A DNA stretch of 64,000 nt from positions 1,218,667 through 1,282,666 of the forward strand of contig NW_006496825.1 in assembly GCF_000471905.2 (NCBI RefSeq), written 5' to 3'. Position numbers and translations under genes: made by a program. Below the pieces are notes generated by a model, which saw only the letters and a list, made by a program, of their open reading frames with translations, had not been told where the DNA came from and ran no database searches. Source of the stretch: Amborella trichopoda (Eukaryota; Streptophyta; Magnoliopsida; Amborellales; Amborellaceae). Below, piece by piece: positions 47,059 to 59,714 of the stretch. The number at the start of each line of letters is the position of its first letter. Within the stretch, counting starts at the first letter, position 1.

Positions 47059-48359
47059 GAAGAGGGACGATCTTTGGCGCGAGAGGGAAGTTTTTTTTAG
47101 CTCCCAAGGAAAGAAACTAGATGCACACCAAATTTTTGACGGGAAAACACTAACGCGCAAGTTAGCGTTTTTCTGCATCTTCTAAAATTCACGTCCAACC
47201 TTTTTTTTTTTGGCAATACTAATATTGGGGCATTATTCAAATTTTATCAGATTTAGTTCAGACCAGTCAAATACCACTTTGACCAAATTGAATTTGAAAA
47301 AAATAGAATCTAATAATATACCATAAGATATGTATATTTTGAGCTTATCAAACAAACCTTAAGCAAACTACACTGTTGCTAAAACCACACTTTACATATG
47401 CTAGAATTTGCATACCCAGGTTTTGAGGCATATCCAGGATTTGTGTATAGGATCCAAATGACCCATAAAAGACTAACAAATATTGATCATTAGTCTTACA
47501 AATAAAGGATTTTAGAAAAGAGAGTTAATGACTTTTAGGACAATTAAATGTGTTTTAGCGTTTAAAGGAGAGCAAATGGTATTTAGAAAAGAAAGTGAAT
47601 GGGTTCTACAAAAGAGAGCTCACTTATCTTTTGGGATAATGGGTTTTATAGGCACGTTTTGAAGAAATGGATTTTAGATAGAATGAGTTTTTTTTAATGG
47701 GATATGGGAAAGAGTGAGAGAAGAGAAGATGTGAAAGTAAGTATTAGACGATGAGAGAGGAAGATGTTGGAAAGAGTGGCTTGATGAAAACCGTGAAGAA
47801 GATGAGACTTGATAAATAAATAAAATGTGAGACAAAGGGAGACAATACTGTGAGTTAGGTTTGTTGTTTAAAGAACCGGGAGTAAGAGAAGTTCACTGCC
47901 TGTTCTGATACTATGGAAATTTTTAAAGAGAATTTTTTGAAATAAAATTGTACCCCACACAATTGGTGGTTGTTTAGTTACAGTATATATAACGATAATA
48001 CAATGGTAAATGAATATAACTCGTATACAAATTGAATCGTTAGTACTTTCCTATATATAACACTTCTGAAATATACAATTGCCTATCTTGTTACTCTCTC
48101 ACAGTTTCCTTGCATATGTTGTTGTCTTTCCAAATACTAAGAGTGCAAAATTTTATTTTTGTTATCTATCTCGTTACACAAGAAGCCAATATTACTCTCT
48201 CTCTCTCTCTCTCTTTCTTCTAACCCACAGATATAAAGATGGCAAGCGACATTTACCCAATATGTATAGATATAAAGAGACAGAGTATTTTGTTTTTGTT
48301 TTTGTTTTTGTTTTTTTTTGTGGGAGACAAGACAAATAAGAGTTAGATACTAATATGAT
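47059..48359. other. Unique-looking AT-rich sequence; simple repeats
   Basis: No gene recognised. If the promoter at 47.05 kb is real, this is its upstream region. It includes (CT)n at about 48,196-48,214 and (TTTTTG)n at about 48,288-48,320. Confidence 0.45.
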
Positions 48360-50175
48360 TGACTTTGTGTAGTAAGAAAGAAAGAAATAGTTTCCTGGAT
48401 CTAGAAAGAAATAGTTTCCTGGATCTTAAGCTACAAGAAATAGCTAAATGTGATGTTTTTGGTTTGGAAAATGCTAATGTTAAACACTATATGGAAGCTC
48501 TTTTTGCTAGACATTTGCATAAAACTGACTTTAGTGAGATGCCATTTGCTAAATTGTTTTGAGGAATGGAGAAATCGGTTAAAAAGACCTTTTTATGAAC
48601 ATGAGATAAAAGAGGCAGTTGTTAGTTTGGTAGGTGATAGGGCATTTGAGCCTGATGGTTTTCTTTTACGTTTTTTAAATAATCTTTGGAATTCTTTGAA
48701 GGGGAAGGTAGTCAATTTGATGAATGAATTCTATACGAGGGGGTGGTAAACAAGGCCCTTATTACAACTTTCATTTATCTTATTCAGGGAAAGGAGCAAT
48801 CAAGAGTTTAAATTGTATCATGCACATTAGTTTACTAACCAGTATGTACAAGATTATTGCAAAATGTTTGGCTAAAAGATTAAGCAAGGTATTGCCAATA
48901 GTGGTTGTAGGGCCTCAATCTGCCTTCATTAAGGGAAGAAAAATCACAGACAATATACATTGTGCACAGGATTACATTAGCTTGAGGAGTACTGAGAATA
49001 CAACAAGGTTTTATATAAAACTGATTTGGAAGTAGTGTCATGTTTAGATCTATGGTGGAAGTAGGACTGTTGAGTGGATTTATAGTCAAGAGATATAGAA
49101 ATATGGTGTTTCATTTACAATATGCAGATGGTACATTGATTTTTTGTTTTGCTAGCAATATAGAGATAATGGTGCTTAAAAGGTTTTTAAAATGATTTGA
49201 GGTGGTTACAAGTTTAAAAATCAATCTTCAAAAACATATCATATTTGGGGTTGCATATGGGGAAGATGAAGTGAAGGAATATGCCCAACTTATGGAGTGT
49301 GGTGTTGGCAACTTTCCTATCAAATACCTTGGTTTACTTCTGATTGCCAATAAAAAGCCTACAACTTAATGAGATCCAATAGTTCAAAGAATGCAATATA
49401 AATTGGATCTATCAAATTTACCTATCTACTATAGGTCAGTACTTAGAATGCCAAGTGGGATTGCTAAGAGGTTGGAAGGACTTATGAGGAAATTTTTATG
49501 GGGCGATACTAATGAAAGGATGAAATTTAGTTTGGTTAGCTGGGAAAAAGTATGCAGTCTTATAGCATGGCGAAACGAGAGTTAAAAGACAAAAGGTGAT
49601 GAGTAGTGCACTACTTACAAAAAGGTGATGGAGATGTATAGTTAAAAAGGATCAGTTATGGAAGCATATTCGTGGAGAATAATATGGCTTAGATAGAGAG
49701 CAAAGAATTATAGCCAAAGGGTTGAATAAAAAAGGTGGATCTTCGTTATGGAAATGTATTACATTAGACAAAGACTTCTTTTTAAGGAAATATAGGAATG
49801 TTGGGGGGAAGGGAGGCACTGTTAGATTTTGGTAACAGAAATGGATAGGAGATAGACCTATAAAAGTACAGTTCACTGAACGTTTTGTAAGAATGAGCTC
49901 AAAGAGTTTGATGGTTGAAGAGATGGTAAAAGGAAAGGGATTCAATACTATTTGGGACATTAGATATAAATACAGAATGGTAAATGAAATTGTTACTAAG
50001 AGATAAGTACTTTGTTAGCTCAGTTACAACAACTTTATTTTTGTTCCGGAGAAATTGGATGAAGTATTGTCGGAGCCTAGCATGAAAGGGTTGTTCTTAG
50101 TTAATTGTGCATATAAATTGCACTTCAATAATGGAAGAAGGTGGAGGGAACTAAAATGGGCCCCAAGTTGGAAGT
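48360..50175 (+). mobile_element. LINE (L1) reverse transcriptase fragment, cut by Gypsy element 2
   Basis: Pieces of plant L1 ORF2 in order: the pre-RT segment RPFYEHEIKEAVVSLVGDRA and EPDGFLLRFLNNLWNSLKGK (48,560-48,720); RT ISLLTSMYKIIAKCLAKRLS and GPQSAFIKGRKITDNIH (48,820-48,975); the catalytic box as QYADGTLIF at about 49,117, where the usual YADD is YADG; IKYLGLLL (49,320); and the post-RT region KRLEGLMRKFLWGD. The mid-RT part containing the DFEKAYD box is missing between about 49,020 and 49,050. Dead by deletion, active-site change and several stops. The sequence ends at 50,175 exactly where the Gypsy LTR starts. Confidence 0.85.
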
Positions 50176-51566
50176 TGTCTACACCTCATTATAAAACTGA
50201 TAAATTCTGTGGTTTTTCTGAACCCATAGGACTACACTATCTTAGTAAACCTCCAATCATAGTCCATTCTACCTACCCAGTGTCCAGAACCATACTGCCT
50301 ACCTTGTGACCCAGAATCCTACAAATACCCTGTTTTACCAGAAAAATCACCAAAAATAGTAAAATAACTCTTTTTTACCCAAATTTTCTTTTGAAGCTTC
50401 ACAAGAGCCTGCACTACACACCTGAACCAAACAATTTCAATTTTTGTTAGATTTGGTCTGAGCGACATTGGCAATACTGCCCAGCCCAGGCACTAGTGTT
50501 GCCCACCTAGGCGACGCCACCAGTGTCGCCAGGCGACACTAGTCCAGGCGACACCACAAGTGTCGCCCAACCCAGTTTGACCCGAAATCATCAGTTTTTG
50601 GCAAGACAACTCATTAATCAGTTCTGAACATGAATCTGCTATTTAGCAGTCCCGGCTTGGGCGACACTGCCAGACCCAACTTAGACTGACCCAAAATGGA
50701 TGATTTTTTTCAGGCTGCATCTTGACAGTACTAGAATCTGCCTTGCATAAGAAATTTTCATTTTCTACAAGTCCTGACCTGGGCAACACTGCCAGTGTCG
50801 CCCAACTCTGACCACACGAAAACAGTAGTTTCCACATGCCAAAGGTCCCCCAGCTATTTTGGGCTAAATTTCCTGAATTTGACCAATTTTGGTTGTGGTG
50901 TCGCCCAGACCCAGGACCCCTGAAATGGCAGATTCAGGCTGGTGATTTACTGGTGATAGTAAGTTGCCGTTTTGAGTCGATTCCCAATCTATAAAATGAT
51001 ATTTTTCGTGGCTGCTAAGGGGGAGGTCAAAAAAGAATTAACTCAGAAAAACCCTAGCTTGGAAATTCTGACTAAAACCCTAAACCTAAGAAGCCTAAAC
51101 CTAAGAAGTCCTAGTTAGCTATCCTTAGGGCAGAAACCCTTTTCAACCAGACTAACGTCTGGTCAACACACCCATTCAACCAAGCTATGGCCTAGTCAAC
51201 ATCTGGAGAAAGAGAGGCAAAGAGGACACCGGTTTTTATATGGGCAAGACCTCGAAGGCTCGGAAGTCCCGGGCCTTCTAGCCCGGTTTGGTATACTTCT
51301 TTACTCTTCATTGCTGCTTTTTTTTGCTTTATTTCATTTTAATTAAATTAGACCAACTTTATTGTTTCTTTATAGTGTTTCAAAGTTCGGATCATGCTGG
51401 CACTGCCACTGATATGAGAGCAGGTCTGCTTATCTCTGAGCTGATCTGACCTCATATCAGAATTCGATTTTCCCCACTTTCTCTATCATCTTTTAAAAGC
51501 CAGTTTGTAGTGTTCAAATTCAAGGGATCTTCTTCTGAATATCTCTTTGATTTTGTATCGTAAACA
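50176..51566 (+). repeat. Element 2 5' LTR, 1,391 bp
   Basis: Starts TGTCTACACCTCATTATAAA, ends TATCGTAAACA. It carries hairpin units near 50,458, 50,514, 50,546 and 50,780, and the GCTGGCACTGCCACTGATAT phrase near its 3' end. The flanking LINE sequence GAAGT (50,171-50,175) is the expected 5-bp target-site copy. Confidence 0.85.
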
Positions 51567-51592
51567 GTTTGGTGCCCACCATGGAGCACTTC
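51567..51592 (+). promoter_or_regulatory. Element 2 primer-site region
   Basis: GTTTGGTGCCCACCATGGAG follows the LTR directly, as in elements 1 and 3. Confidence 0.65.
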
Positions 51593-51714
51593 GAGCTTGA
51601 TTCGAGCTCCAAAACACGTGTTTTTTATTTACCATTTTCAGTCTTGAAAAGGTCCCAAAATTCGGATGTGACCAAGACCCAAGGTTTCCGCATTGGGCAA
51701 CCCTATCTTTCCTG

Positions 51715-51972
51715 GGCGACACTACTAGTGCCGCCTAAGCGACACCACCAGTGCCGCCCAAGCGACACCACCAGTGCCGCCCAAGAGACACCACCAGTGC
51801 CGCCCAAGCGACACCACCAGTGCCGCCCAAGCGACACCACCAGTGCCGCCCAAGCGACACCACCAGTGCCGCCCAAGCGACACCACCAGTGCCGCCCAAG
51901 CGACACCACCAGTGCCGCCTAGATCCCGGCGACACCACCTATGCCGTCTGGGAGACACCACCCGTGTCGACC
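51715..51972 (+). repeat. 23-bp tandem array in element 2 leader
   Basis: From 51,735 to 51,921 about eight units of GCGACACCACCAGTGCCGCC plus CAA follow each other at exactly 23 bp and are nearly identical. Degenerate units flank them at both sides. Each unit is an imperfect inverted repeat (GGCGACAC against GTGCCGCC). The array is GC-rich in an AT-rich window. Because 23 is not a multiple of three and the unit has no stop, open frames run through in several frames of both strands; these are not genes. Confidence 0.95.
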
Positions 51973-52859
51973 AGTTTCAGAAGTCCCATAAAATTCTTGG
52001 GACCCCACAGCCCTGTTCTAGGAACGTTTTTGTTAGTGTTCACTAATTTCTGGGTCAAAACAAATTTTTTTTAAAAAAAAATAAAATATTTTGCTTAAGA
52101 TAGGTCTGTTCTACTTGTGCTTTCTGATTTTATTTTTAGTTTCATTTATTTTGTTAGAAATCATGATTTCCCTACTTTATCATGCTTAGTTTAACCCTAC
52201 TTCATCAATATTAAAAAATATCTATATAATAATAATAACAAATAAAAATTAATTTTGAGGGTTGCTTTCACCCTCTTTGAATTGTGTCCCGTTCGAGCCA
52301 CGCTCGACTAGGCACGGACTGTGTGCTTGGATTCACTTATTTTACTGAATATCTTCTTAGGGGTTGCTTACCCCTCCATCTTTATTGTGCTATTGAGCGA
52401 GCTGCACCTCGAAGTACGCATCGCTTGACACGATTGGTGTCGAGTGCTCGCTTTATTTCTTTCTTGTATTGTGTGTCTGTTTGCTTACGAATTTATTTTG
52501 CTTGCGTGCTTCTTTACACACTCTTGCCCACAACGGACCAAAAATGACTGGGAAACCAACAAATATTTTCGAAAACCCCTAAAATCTTAATAACTGTGTG
52601 AGGGGAACCTAGCATTGAGAGCCGAGGCGGTTGAGATTCGTATAACTTTAACTGTGAGTGCCCCTCTGTAATCCTTTGCCTCAAAGCAACTCCACAAGCA
52701 GTAGGACATGGTGAAAATCCTATAACAGGAAGCCAGGACCTACATGGGTACTTACTCAGCCTAGCCGCATTTCGATAGTAAGGAACCCACTCAGACCGAA
52801 TCTACCCATAATTTAGGTCAAAAGTTTTCGAGTGTTGTGTTTGCTTATTACGGTTGATT

Positions 52860-53340
52860 AATCTTAGACATCAGTTCGGATCTGCTTCTGCTCCGAGCTG
52901 AACCCTTTGGGTTTAAGTCCAGGCTTATACCCAGCCTAGCTCAGGTCCAAACCAGGTTCACATCTTGGTCCAAACCTAAGCCCCCCTTTTGGTCCGAGCC
53001 AGGGCTCTCGCCTAATTCAATCTTTGATCTAGTCCAGGTCCACACCTGGTCTGATTATCAAAACTCTTTGGGTTTACGTCCAGGCTTGTACTCAGCCTAG
53101 CCCAGGTCCGAACCAGGTTCACATCTTGGTCCGAACCTAGACCCCCTTTTGGTCCGAGACAGGGCTCGTGCCTAACTCAAGCTTGATCCAATTCCGGTCC
53201 ACACCCGGTTTGATCTTCAAAACCCTTTTGGTCCAAGCCCAGGCTTGCACCTAGCTCAATCTAGGTCTAAACCAGGCTCACACTCAGGTCTAAACATAGA
53301 CCCACTCTTGGTCCGAGCCGAGACTCGTACCCATCTAATC
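52860..53340 (+). repeat. ~160-bp leader repeats of element 2
   Basis: CCAGGTTCACATCTTGGTCC recurs at about 52,952 and 53,118, with a third diverged unit (CAGGCTCACACTCAGGTC) at 53,273. It matches the repeats of element 1's leader. Confidence 0.75.
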
Positions 53341-53589
53341 TAGATCTCAGTTTAGGTTCTAGCATAGGTCTAAGGTTAGAGTTTCCTCTAGAGCTAGACT
53401 AGGCTTACCCTAGTTCAGGGTCTAAACCAAAACTCGTTGAGTCTAGCAAGTTTCATCCAATCTAGTCCTAGCCTAGGTCTTAGTTAGGGTTTCGCCCCTA
53501 GAGTCAGACTAAGTATTTCCTAAGCCATCGAGTATAGATCTCACCCTAAGTCTAGATTCTAGAACAGAGTCAAAAGCAGTCACCATATC

Positions 53590-55725
53590 GGTCACCCAGA
53601 GTGACTATGATGATTGCTCCACAGCCGACTCCAAACTTAACCTTCCCAAACCTAAGGATCAATATGCCGCAATCCCTTGGAATTACCGATAGAACTCAGG
53701 TCCATCCATTATTCAATGCTCAGGTCTTCAATTAGAGGCAGAGTCCCAAGGTTTTGCTCCTAATCTTGAGATCTGTGTGGTCCAAAAAGTTTGTTCCCCC
53801 CTAAAGACTTTGAATAGTCAAGGGGTCCAACATGGGGTCGTCCTGCAAGGGCTTTTAGGCAACCAAAGTCGGAGTCGAGTAAATGAAGCAGTTCACGCAG
53901 TGTCAAATGCTCATTCCCACAACTCGAACCAAGATAACCCTGAGGCATGGCGACCTCGAAACCAAGACCCACTTAGGTCTAGGGAATCTGAACTAGCCTC
54001 AAGCCACCATAGTACAACTCATGACAGCATGAACGATGTACGAAACAGCGGTATCGGCCTAAACCAATCCTTAGGTGATGTAGGTATCCAAGCTGCCCTC
54101 CAAAGTTTAGTTGACCAAGGTTACATTGTTCATGCCCCACCACATGGGTCGATTCTAAATCAGTTTAGTGGTATAGGGAAACCCTTAGGACAACTGAGTC
54201 AACCGATTCTTCAATCGGTCCCAGTATTCCATCCGGTCCAACAGACCGTGCAATTTTCGCAACCAATGGTAACACCTATGGAATAATACATCCCTCAGGC
54301 ACAGGTATATCAAACCGCCCCGGTGACTACGGCTCATCAACCTCAGGTCTATATGGGCCAATATATACCCCAAGCTTTGACTCATCAGTCTACACTTGGG
54401 AACCCACCAACTAGTGGGCCCACCGTCATACCGAATGCTCAATATGAAGGCACCATGAAAATAATGCAAGATATGCTTGTAAGAATGGGCATTTAAGAAA
54501 TTTTACCCCTGAAGGCCTATGTCCATGAGACCCTCAGAGGCATGAAGGACCCTCCCTTCGAATTTTTCATCCCAGAATTTTGAAACAAGTTTAACGGGAA
54601 GAGCGATCCGGATACCCATGTTAACGCATACCTCCTCTCCGTTCGACCTTTGCAAGATAGGCTCAATCAACTGAAGGCCATATTTTCACAAACGTTGTCT
54701 GGTGAGGCTCTGAACTGTCATCGAAGGATGATGAGTACTCAACCGCACATCACTCCATATGAAATTTTCAAGCTATTTGTTTCCCACTATTATGGATCGA
54801 CATCAATGCCTCTCTCCCTAGGCGAACTTAGTGCAACAAAACAAAACCCAGGAGAATCCTTTGAGGACTTTATCAATTTATTATGTGAGGCGGCAATGCC
54901 GGTCATCGAATGTCCACTCACGGACCCTACCAAAATCTTTATGGACCTAGAAAATGTCGCTCCCCACTACAGGACCATCTTCAACCAAGGTCTTATCCCC
55001 TACTCTTTCGACTCCATGATTGAGCGGGTGGAACGTCATGAAAGGGCCAGAGAAACACCCCTCAGCACCAGGCCCGAGAATAAACCAATAACCACTCCCC
55101 AAAATAAAGACAAAAATAAACAACAACAAGGGGAATGCTTCCGGTCAGGTTAATGAAATTTCCATTAACAGGCCAGCTTGAGGTTCAGCTGCTCAGCACA
55201 ACAATTAGAACAAAAAACAAAGGGGTCAGCCTAGAGCCAACGCTCAAAATAACATCCAAAGGCGAAAGGATAATTTCATTCCTCTCAAAGACCCATTAAA
55301 AAAAGTACTGGAATTACTCTTGTCTAGAGACATGGTTTATCTCCACCACCATCTGAGCCACCATTCCAAGTCACATATAAGAGCAAATGGTGCAAATGGC
55401 ACCAGAACCACGCACATGATACTCAAAATTGCTATCATTTGAAATGGGTTATTCAAGGGTTGACCGATAGGGGAAGTATCACTGTCCCACCAAAAAATCA
55501 GCCTGTTGAAGAGCCTAGTCAAAAGATGGGTATCTTTGTAAATCCTATCCCTAAAACTACAATCACAATGACCGGAAAGACGGGAGCCCAAGACAACTCA
55601 AAAGAGAACATCATCATTCACAAGATCGAGAGTGGAAACAAAGAAGATGACCTAACTCAATTCATATTTGCTTGTGGTCACTACCTTCAAGAGCCAACGA
55701 AGATCTATTGGACCTTCTAAAAGGA
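53590..55725 (+). pseudogene. Element 2 gag (fossil)
   Basis: The N-terminal VTQSDYDDCSTADSKL piece matches element 1. 53,777-54,286 carries NAHSHNSNQDNPEAWRPRNQ and GIQAALQSLVDQGYIVHAPP. The retrotransposon gag core at 54,650-55,153 reads IFKLFVSHYYGSTSMPLSLG and GESFEDFINLLCEAAM. A Cys/His motif region KWCKWHQNHAHDTQNCYHLK-like lies at about 55,385-55,445. Broken, but better preserved than in element 1. Confidence 0.85.
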
Positions 55726-56199
55726 AGCTTGTCACCTCAGAACATCAACAACCTACCAAAGTGGGACCAATATGATGAAGATGATATGTTAGAGGTCGAT
55801 ATGGTTGGGGTCAATGAAAAGGGATCATCTTCCAAATAAGGGGCCAACACCCCAAAATACCCATCATTCGCGCAAGGGCTGACCCTATTGAGCTTTAAGC
55901 AAGTGAAGTAGACTCCTTAACCCAAAGAGGCTGAGTCTTTAAACCCATTCAATTGATGGCTCCTCGAAGAAAGAATGGGAAACACCTCAAAGCCGAAACA
56001 ATCAGCAGGGGCTGCAGATCTTGAACCAAACAAAGAAAACCCAAGGATCTGCAACCACCTATGATCTACCGGCTCACCTCTGGAAGATCCAGGCTCAAAT
56101 CTCCATCTAGGAATTGCTTAACTCACCGGCACATAGGGCCCAGATTGAGAAAGTCCTCGCCAAGACGCACATCTCAAGCAGCACACAACCAGATGAGTT

Positions 56200-56640
56200 G
56201 TGCAGAATGATCAACTAGCTGATGGCACCAACGCCAATTGTATTCACAGACGATGACATCCCAGCCAGCTTCAATCGCTTTTATGTCCAACCACTGCACA
56301 TCACCGTTTTCATGCAAGGATATGAGATACGATGGATATTCATTGACAATGGGGCATCCTTAAACATGTCCTATGAAAACGGTGAAGCAGATAAGCAAAA
56401 GCTCAAATGATTTCAAGCCGTGTCAACTCAATATCAACGATGGGACCAAGAGACAAGCTAAAGGCATATTGCCACTTACACTCAAGATCGGCCCCATCGT
56501 CTAAGTGATAAAGTTTTATGTCTTGGACATAAAACCCTCATTCAACATGCTGTTAGGAAGATCGTGGCTGCATGAGAATCTCGTGGTGGCCTCTACACTC
56601 CATCAGTGCCTCAAATTCCAACCAAGAAAGGCGTCATTAA
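56200..56640 (+). pseudogene. Element 2 aspartic protease (fossil)
   Basis: PIVFTDDDIPASFNRFYVQP is followed by IRWIFIDNGASLNM, the active-site region of Gypsy proteases, and by a downstream FYVLDIKPSFNMLLGRSWLH-like piece around 56,510-56,570. Protease would cleave the Gag-Pol polyprotein. Confidence 0.75.
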
Positions 56641-57629
56641 GGTATGTGCTGAACTTTCTTCTCTTCTAAGCTCTAGTATAAATAACAGAAAGCTAGCCGT
56701 GGGAGTCAAGCTCGGAGAAATCCCGCTTATTTCCTTCGAGCAAGCTAATTGAGCCACCTTACGCCTAGAGGCCAATGACCTTGTTCCTCAAAGTTTACAA
56801 ACTTCCGCATCGATGGAAGAGATTATCCAATGTCAATATCGATACAGTTTCGGGTCTCTCGAGGCTTGGCACATGCTCTTCTCCCAAGTCTTCCAACCAG
56901 GCCAGGGCTTTGGAAGTCAAGGGCAAGGCGTAACGGAGGCAATCTCTGAATCACCCCAAGCCAAAACTGAAAACTGGAATCGAAGAGGTGTTGGGTGTTC
57001 TCTCACCTTATTTCAAAGCCGGATGAAGCCTGTAAGCTATCCGGGTTTTGTATCTGGAGGCATTCAAAGCCTCGACCCTCTCGATGCCCATCGTTTAAAA
57101 CGGCTGAAGGTGATCCTAAAATCCCCAACGGCGAATAATTCTTCTCCCATACCTCAATACACACAAGAACTGAGAATGGAAGACCTTTTTGCTAACCTAG
57201 ATTTGAAAGTGTACACAATTGGCTTTGACACAACCAATCGTGTTCATTCGTCTGTTCGAACCTAGGGATAAAATTGGTCAATTACTCCCCTATCTCGAGA
57301 ATTGCTAGAAGTATACCAGCAGCACCTTCAAGTCCCGGTGCCAAAAAATGGATAGGCGTAGGGTGGCCACTAAACCACCCTGCGCGTCCAGTCCCCAACA
57401 TATCTCCCACGATTCTCATAAAGGACACCTCTTGTGCTATTTAAAAAACCATTGATAATTCAAAACATGATAAAACTGATAATAAGGAAAAAGAATTTTC
57501 AAAAATTGCAAACACTCAAGATAGCCCATTAACAATGCAAAATACCTAAGATAACGAATCGAATAACCCATACAAATATCAAGAAAACCAAGATCCTGAA
57601 GAAATCCCTCAACCCGAGGAACTCACTTC
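56641..57629 (+). pseudogene. Element 2 protease-RT linker region (fossil)
   Basis: Typical Tat linker wording: QVFQPGQGFGSQGQG, PVSYPGFVSGG and YTQELRMEDLFANL (56,813-57,265), then a low-complexity part. No enzymatic domain. Confidence 0.55.
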
Positions 57630-58640
57630 CGATGTCGAGCAGTTCAAGAAGAAATTTGATGGTGACCCAACGGCTACCATTAAAGATACAATCGACGTCA
57701 ACCTAGGAATCGAGAAGGACCCAAGGTTAACAAAGATTGGAGCTTCCCTATTTCCTGAGGAGTAGAAAAACATGATTTCCTTTCTCAAGGAATATCATGA
57801 TGTCTTCGCCTAGTCATACGATGATATGCTAAGGTCAGATTCCACATTAGTGCAACATTACCAAATATTCAACAAAGGGCCGAAGCCTGTAAGGCAAAAA
57901 CTCTGACGTCAAAAGACCCATCTTGAGCTCAAAATTAAGGAAGAAATCGATAAACTGCTCAAGCAAAAATTTATCACCCCTGTCGATTATTCAGAATGGT
58001 TGGTCAACATAGTGGTTGTACCCAAGAAAGACGGGAAGATCTGAGTGTGTGTCTACTGCAGAGACCTCAACAAGGCATGTCCCAAAGACAATTTTCCATT
58101 ACCATACATTGATGCCTTAGTCGACAACACTGCAGGGCACGAGATGTTGTCGTGCATGGACGACTTCTCGGGTTACAACCATATCCTCACGACAGAAAAA
58201 GACCAAACCAAGACACCATTCATAACGTAATGGGGAACCTACTGTTATTGTGTCATGCCCTTTGGCCTCTATCAGCGGTCAATGACCAACATCTTCCAAA
58301 ATTTAATGCATACCATCATGGAAGACTACATCGATGACATCCTGGTCAAGTCAAAGGCCTGGTCCGATCACCTCACTAACTTGATAACCATTTTTGAAAG
58401 ACTTCGAAAATATCAACTCAAACTCAATCCACAAAAATGTGCTTTTAGAGTTGAATCCGACAAATTATTGGGCCTTATAGTAAGCCAAAGGGGCATTGAG
58501 GTGGACCCGTCCAAAATACGGGTCACCACTGAAATGCCCCCTCCCCTGAACATCAGAGAAATATGTGCGCTTCAAGGTCACATACAAGTCATAAGGCGTT
58601 TTATCTCATTATGGCAGACAGTGCGCACCATTCAATAGGC
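57630..58640 (+). pseudogene. Element 2 reverse transcriptase (fossil)
   Basis: LFPEE...FLKEYHDVFA, EEIDKLLKQKFITPV, CPKDNFPLPYIDALVDNTAG, HEMLSCMDDFSGYNHI, and the catalytic YIDDILVKSKAWSDHLTNLI at about 58,327-58,386, then LRKYQLKLNPQKCAFRVESD. Gypsy type, broken in a few places. Confidence 0.9.
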
Positions 58641-59165
58641 TCCTTAAGAAGGATACCTCATTCACATGGGACAATGAATGCCAAGACGCGTTCGACCAAA
58701 TTAAGGAGTACTTAACCAAATCTTTAGTCCTTAGTCCTCCTAATTCAGATAAACCCATGTTCCTATACATACCTGTGAAAGACAAGACCATGGGGCAATG
58801 TTAGGACAACATGATGATCATAAGAAAGAACAAATCATATATTGCATCAGCAAAGCCATGGTGGACTATGAGACAAGATACACGGATGTGGAGAAGCATT
58901 GCTTGATGCTTGTGTAGGCTATGCAAAAATTAACACATTATGTCTTATCTCATACAGTCAAGCTCATCTAAAAAATGGACCCACTCAAATACCTATTGAA
59001 AAGACCAATCCTTAACGGACATTTGGCGAAGTGGAGAATGCTATTGAGGGAGTTCGAGATCGAATATGTCACTCAAAAATCGCTCAAAGGACAAGCCATT
59101 GTTGACCACTTAGCAAAACGCGCACTGCTAGATGACACTCTCGTTCACACTGATCTCCCTGATGA
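58641..59165 (+). pseudogene. Element 2 RNase H, first copy (fossil)
   Basis: RT-linked RNase H pieces: ETRYTDVEKHCLML, MDPLKYLLKRPILNGHLAKW, RMLLREFEIEYVTQKSLKGQ, AIVDHLAKRALLDDT. Confidence 0.8.
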
Positions 59166-59714
59166 AAACCTCTTCACAATTGAGGAATCAATTTGGGAGC
59201 TATAATTCGACGGTGCAAGGAACGAATACGAGTCAGGTGTAGGGGCTATACTATGCTCACTCGAGAAAATTTTAATGCCAATGGCTATAAGACTGAATTT
59301 CCCCTGTACAAATAATATTGTTGAATACGAAGCCTTGTTACCCAGGCTCGAGAATGGTACGGAATTGAAGATCCATAAAATACGAGTGATTGGTGACTCC
59401 TTACTCGTCACAAACCAAGTTCAGGGGATTTGGAAGGTTAAAGAAGAAAAGCTCAAACCCTATTAAGAAAAGGTGGAAAAGATGATAAAATATTTTAGGT
59501 AAATCACCTTCCAGCATGTAACTAGGGAAAACAATTGGTTCGCCGACACCCTTGGGACCCTTGCTTCAATGGCCGATATTCCTTTACAACTTACCACACA
59601 GCCATTTTACATCAGGCACAAGCATACCCTTGCCCACCAAAGATCGAAAAAAAGAATAATGGGGAAGTGTCTTTTGTGGCTCAGATGCACTAGTCAAGGC
59701 AAAACCATGGTTCC
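59166..59714 (+). pseudogene. Element 2 second RNase H-like domain (fossil)
   Basis: ENLFTIEESIWEL, NNIVEYEALLPRLENGTELK and IRVIGDSLLVTNQVQGIWKV give the Asp-Glu-Asp order of the extra RNase H of Tat elements. The stretch ends where element 3's LTR begins. Confidence 0.75.

Noticed and set aside
51703-52074. Overlapping proline/serine/arginine-rich and tryptophan-rich open frames on both strands
   Set aside because: They are readings of the 23-bp array in different frames, with no start context or conservation.
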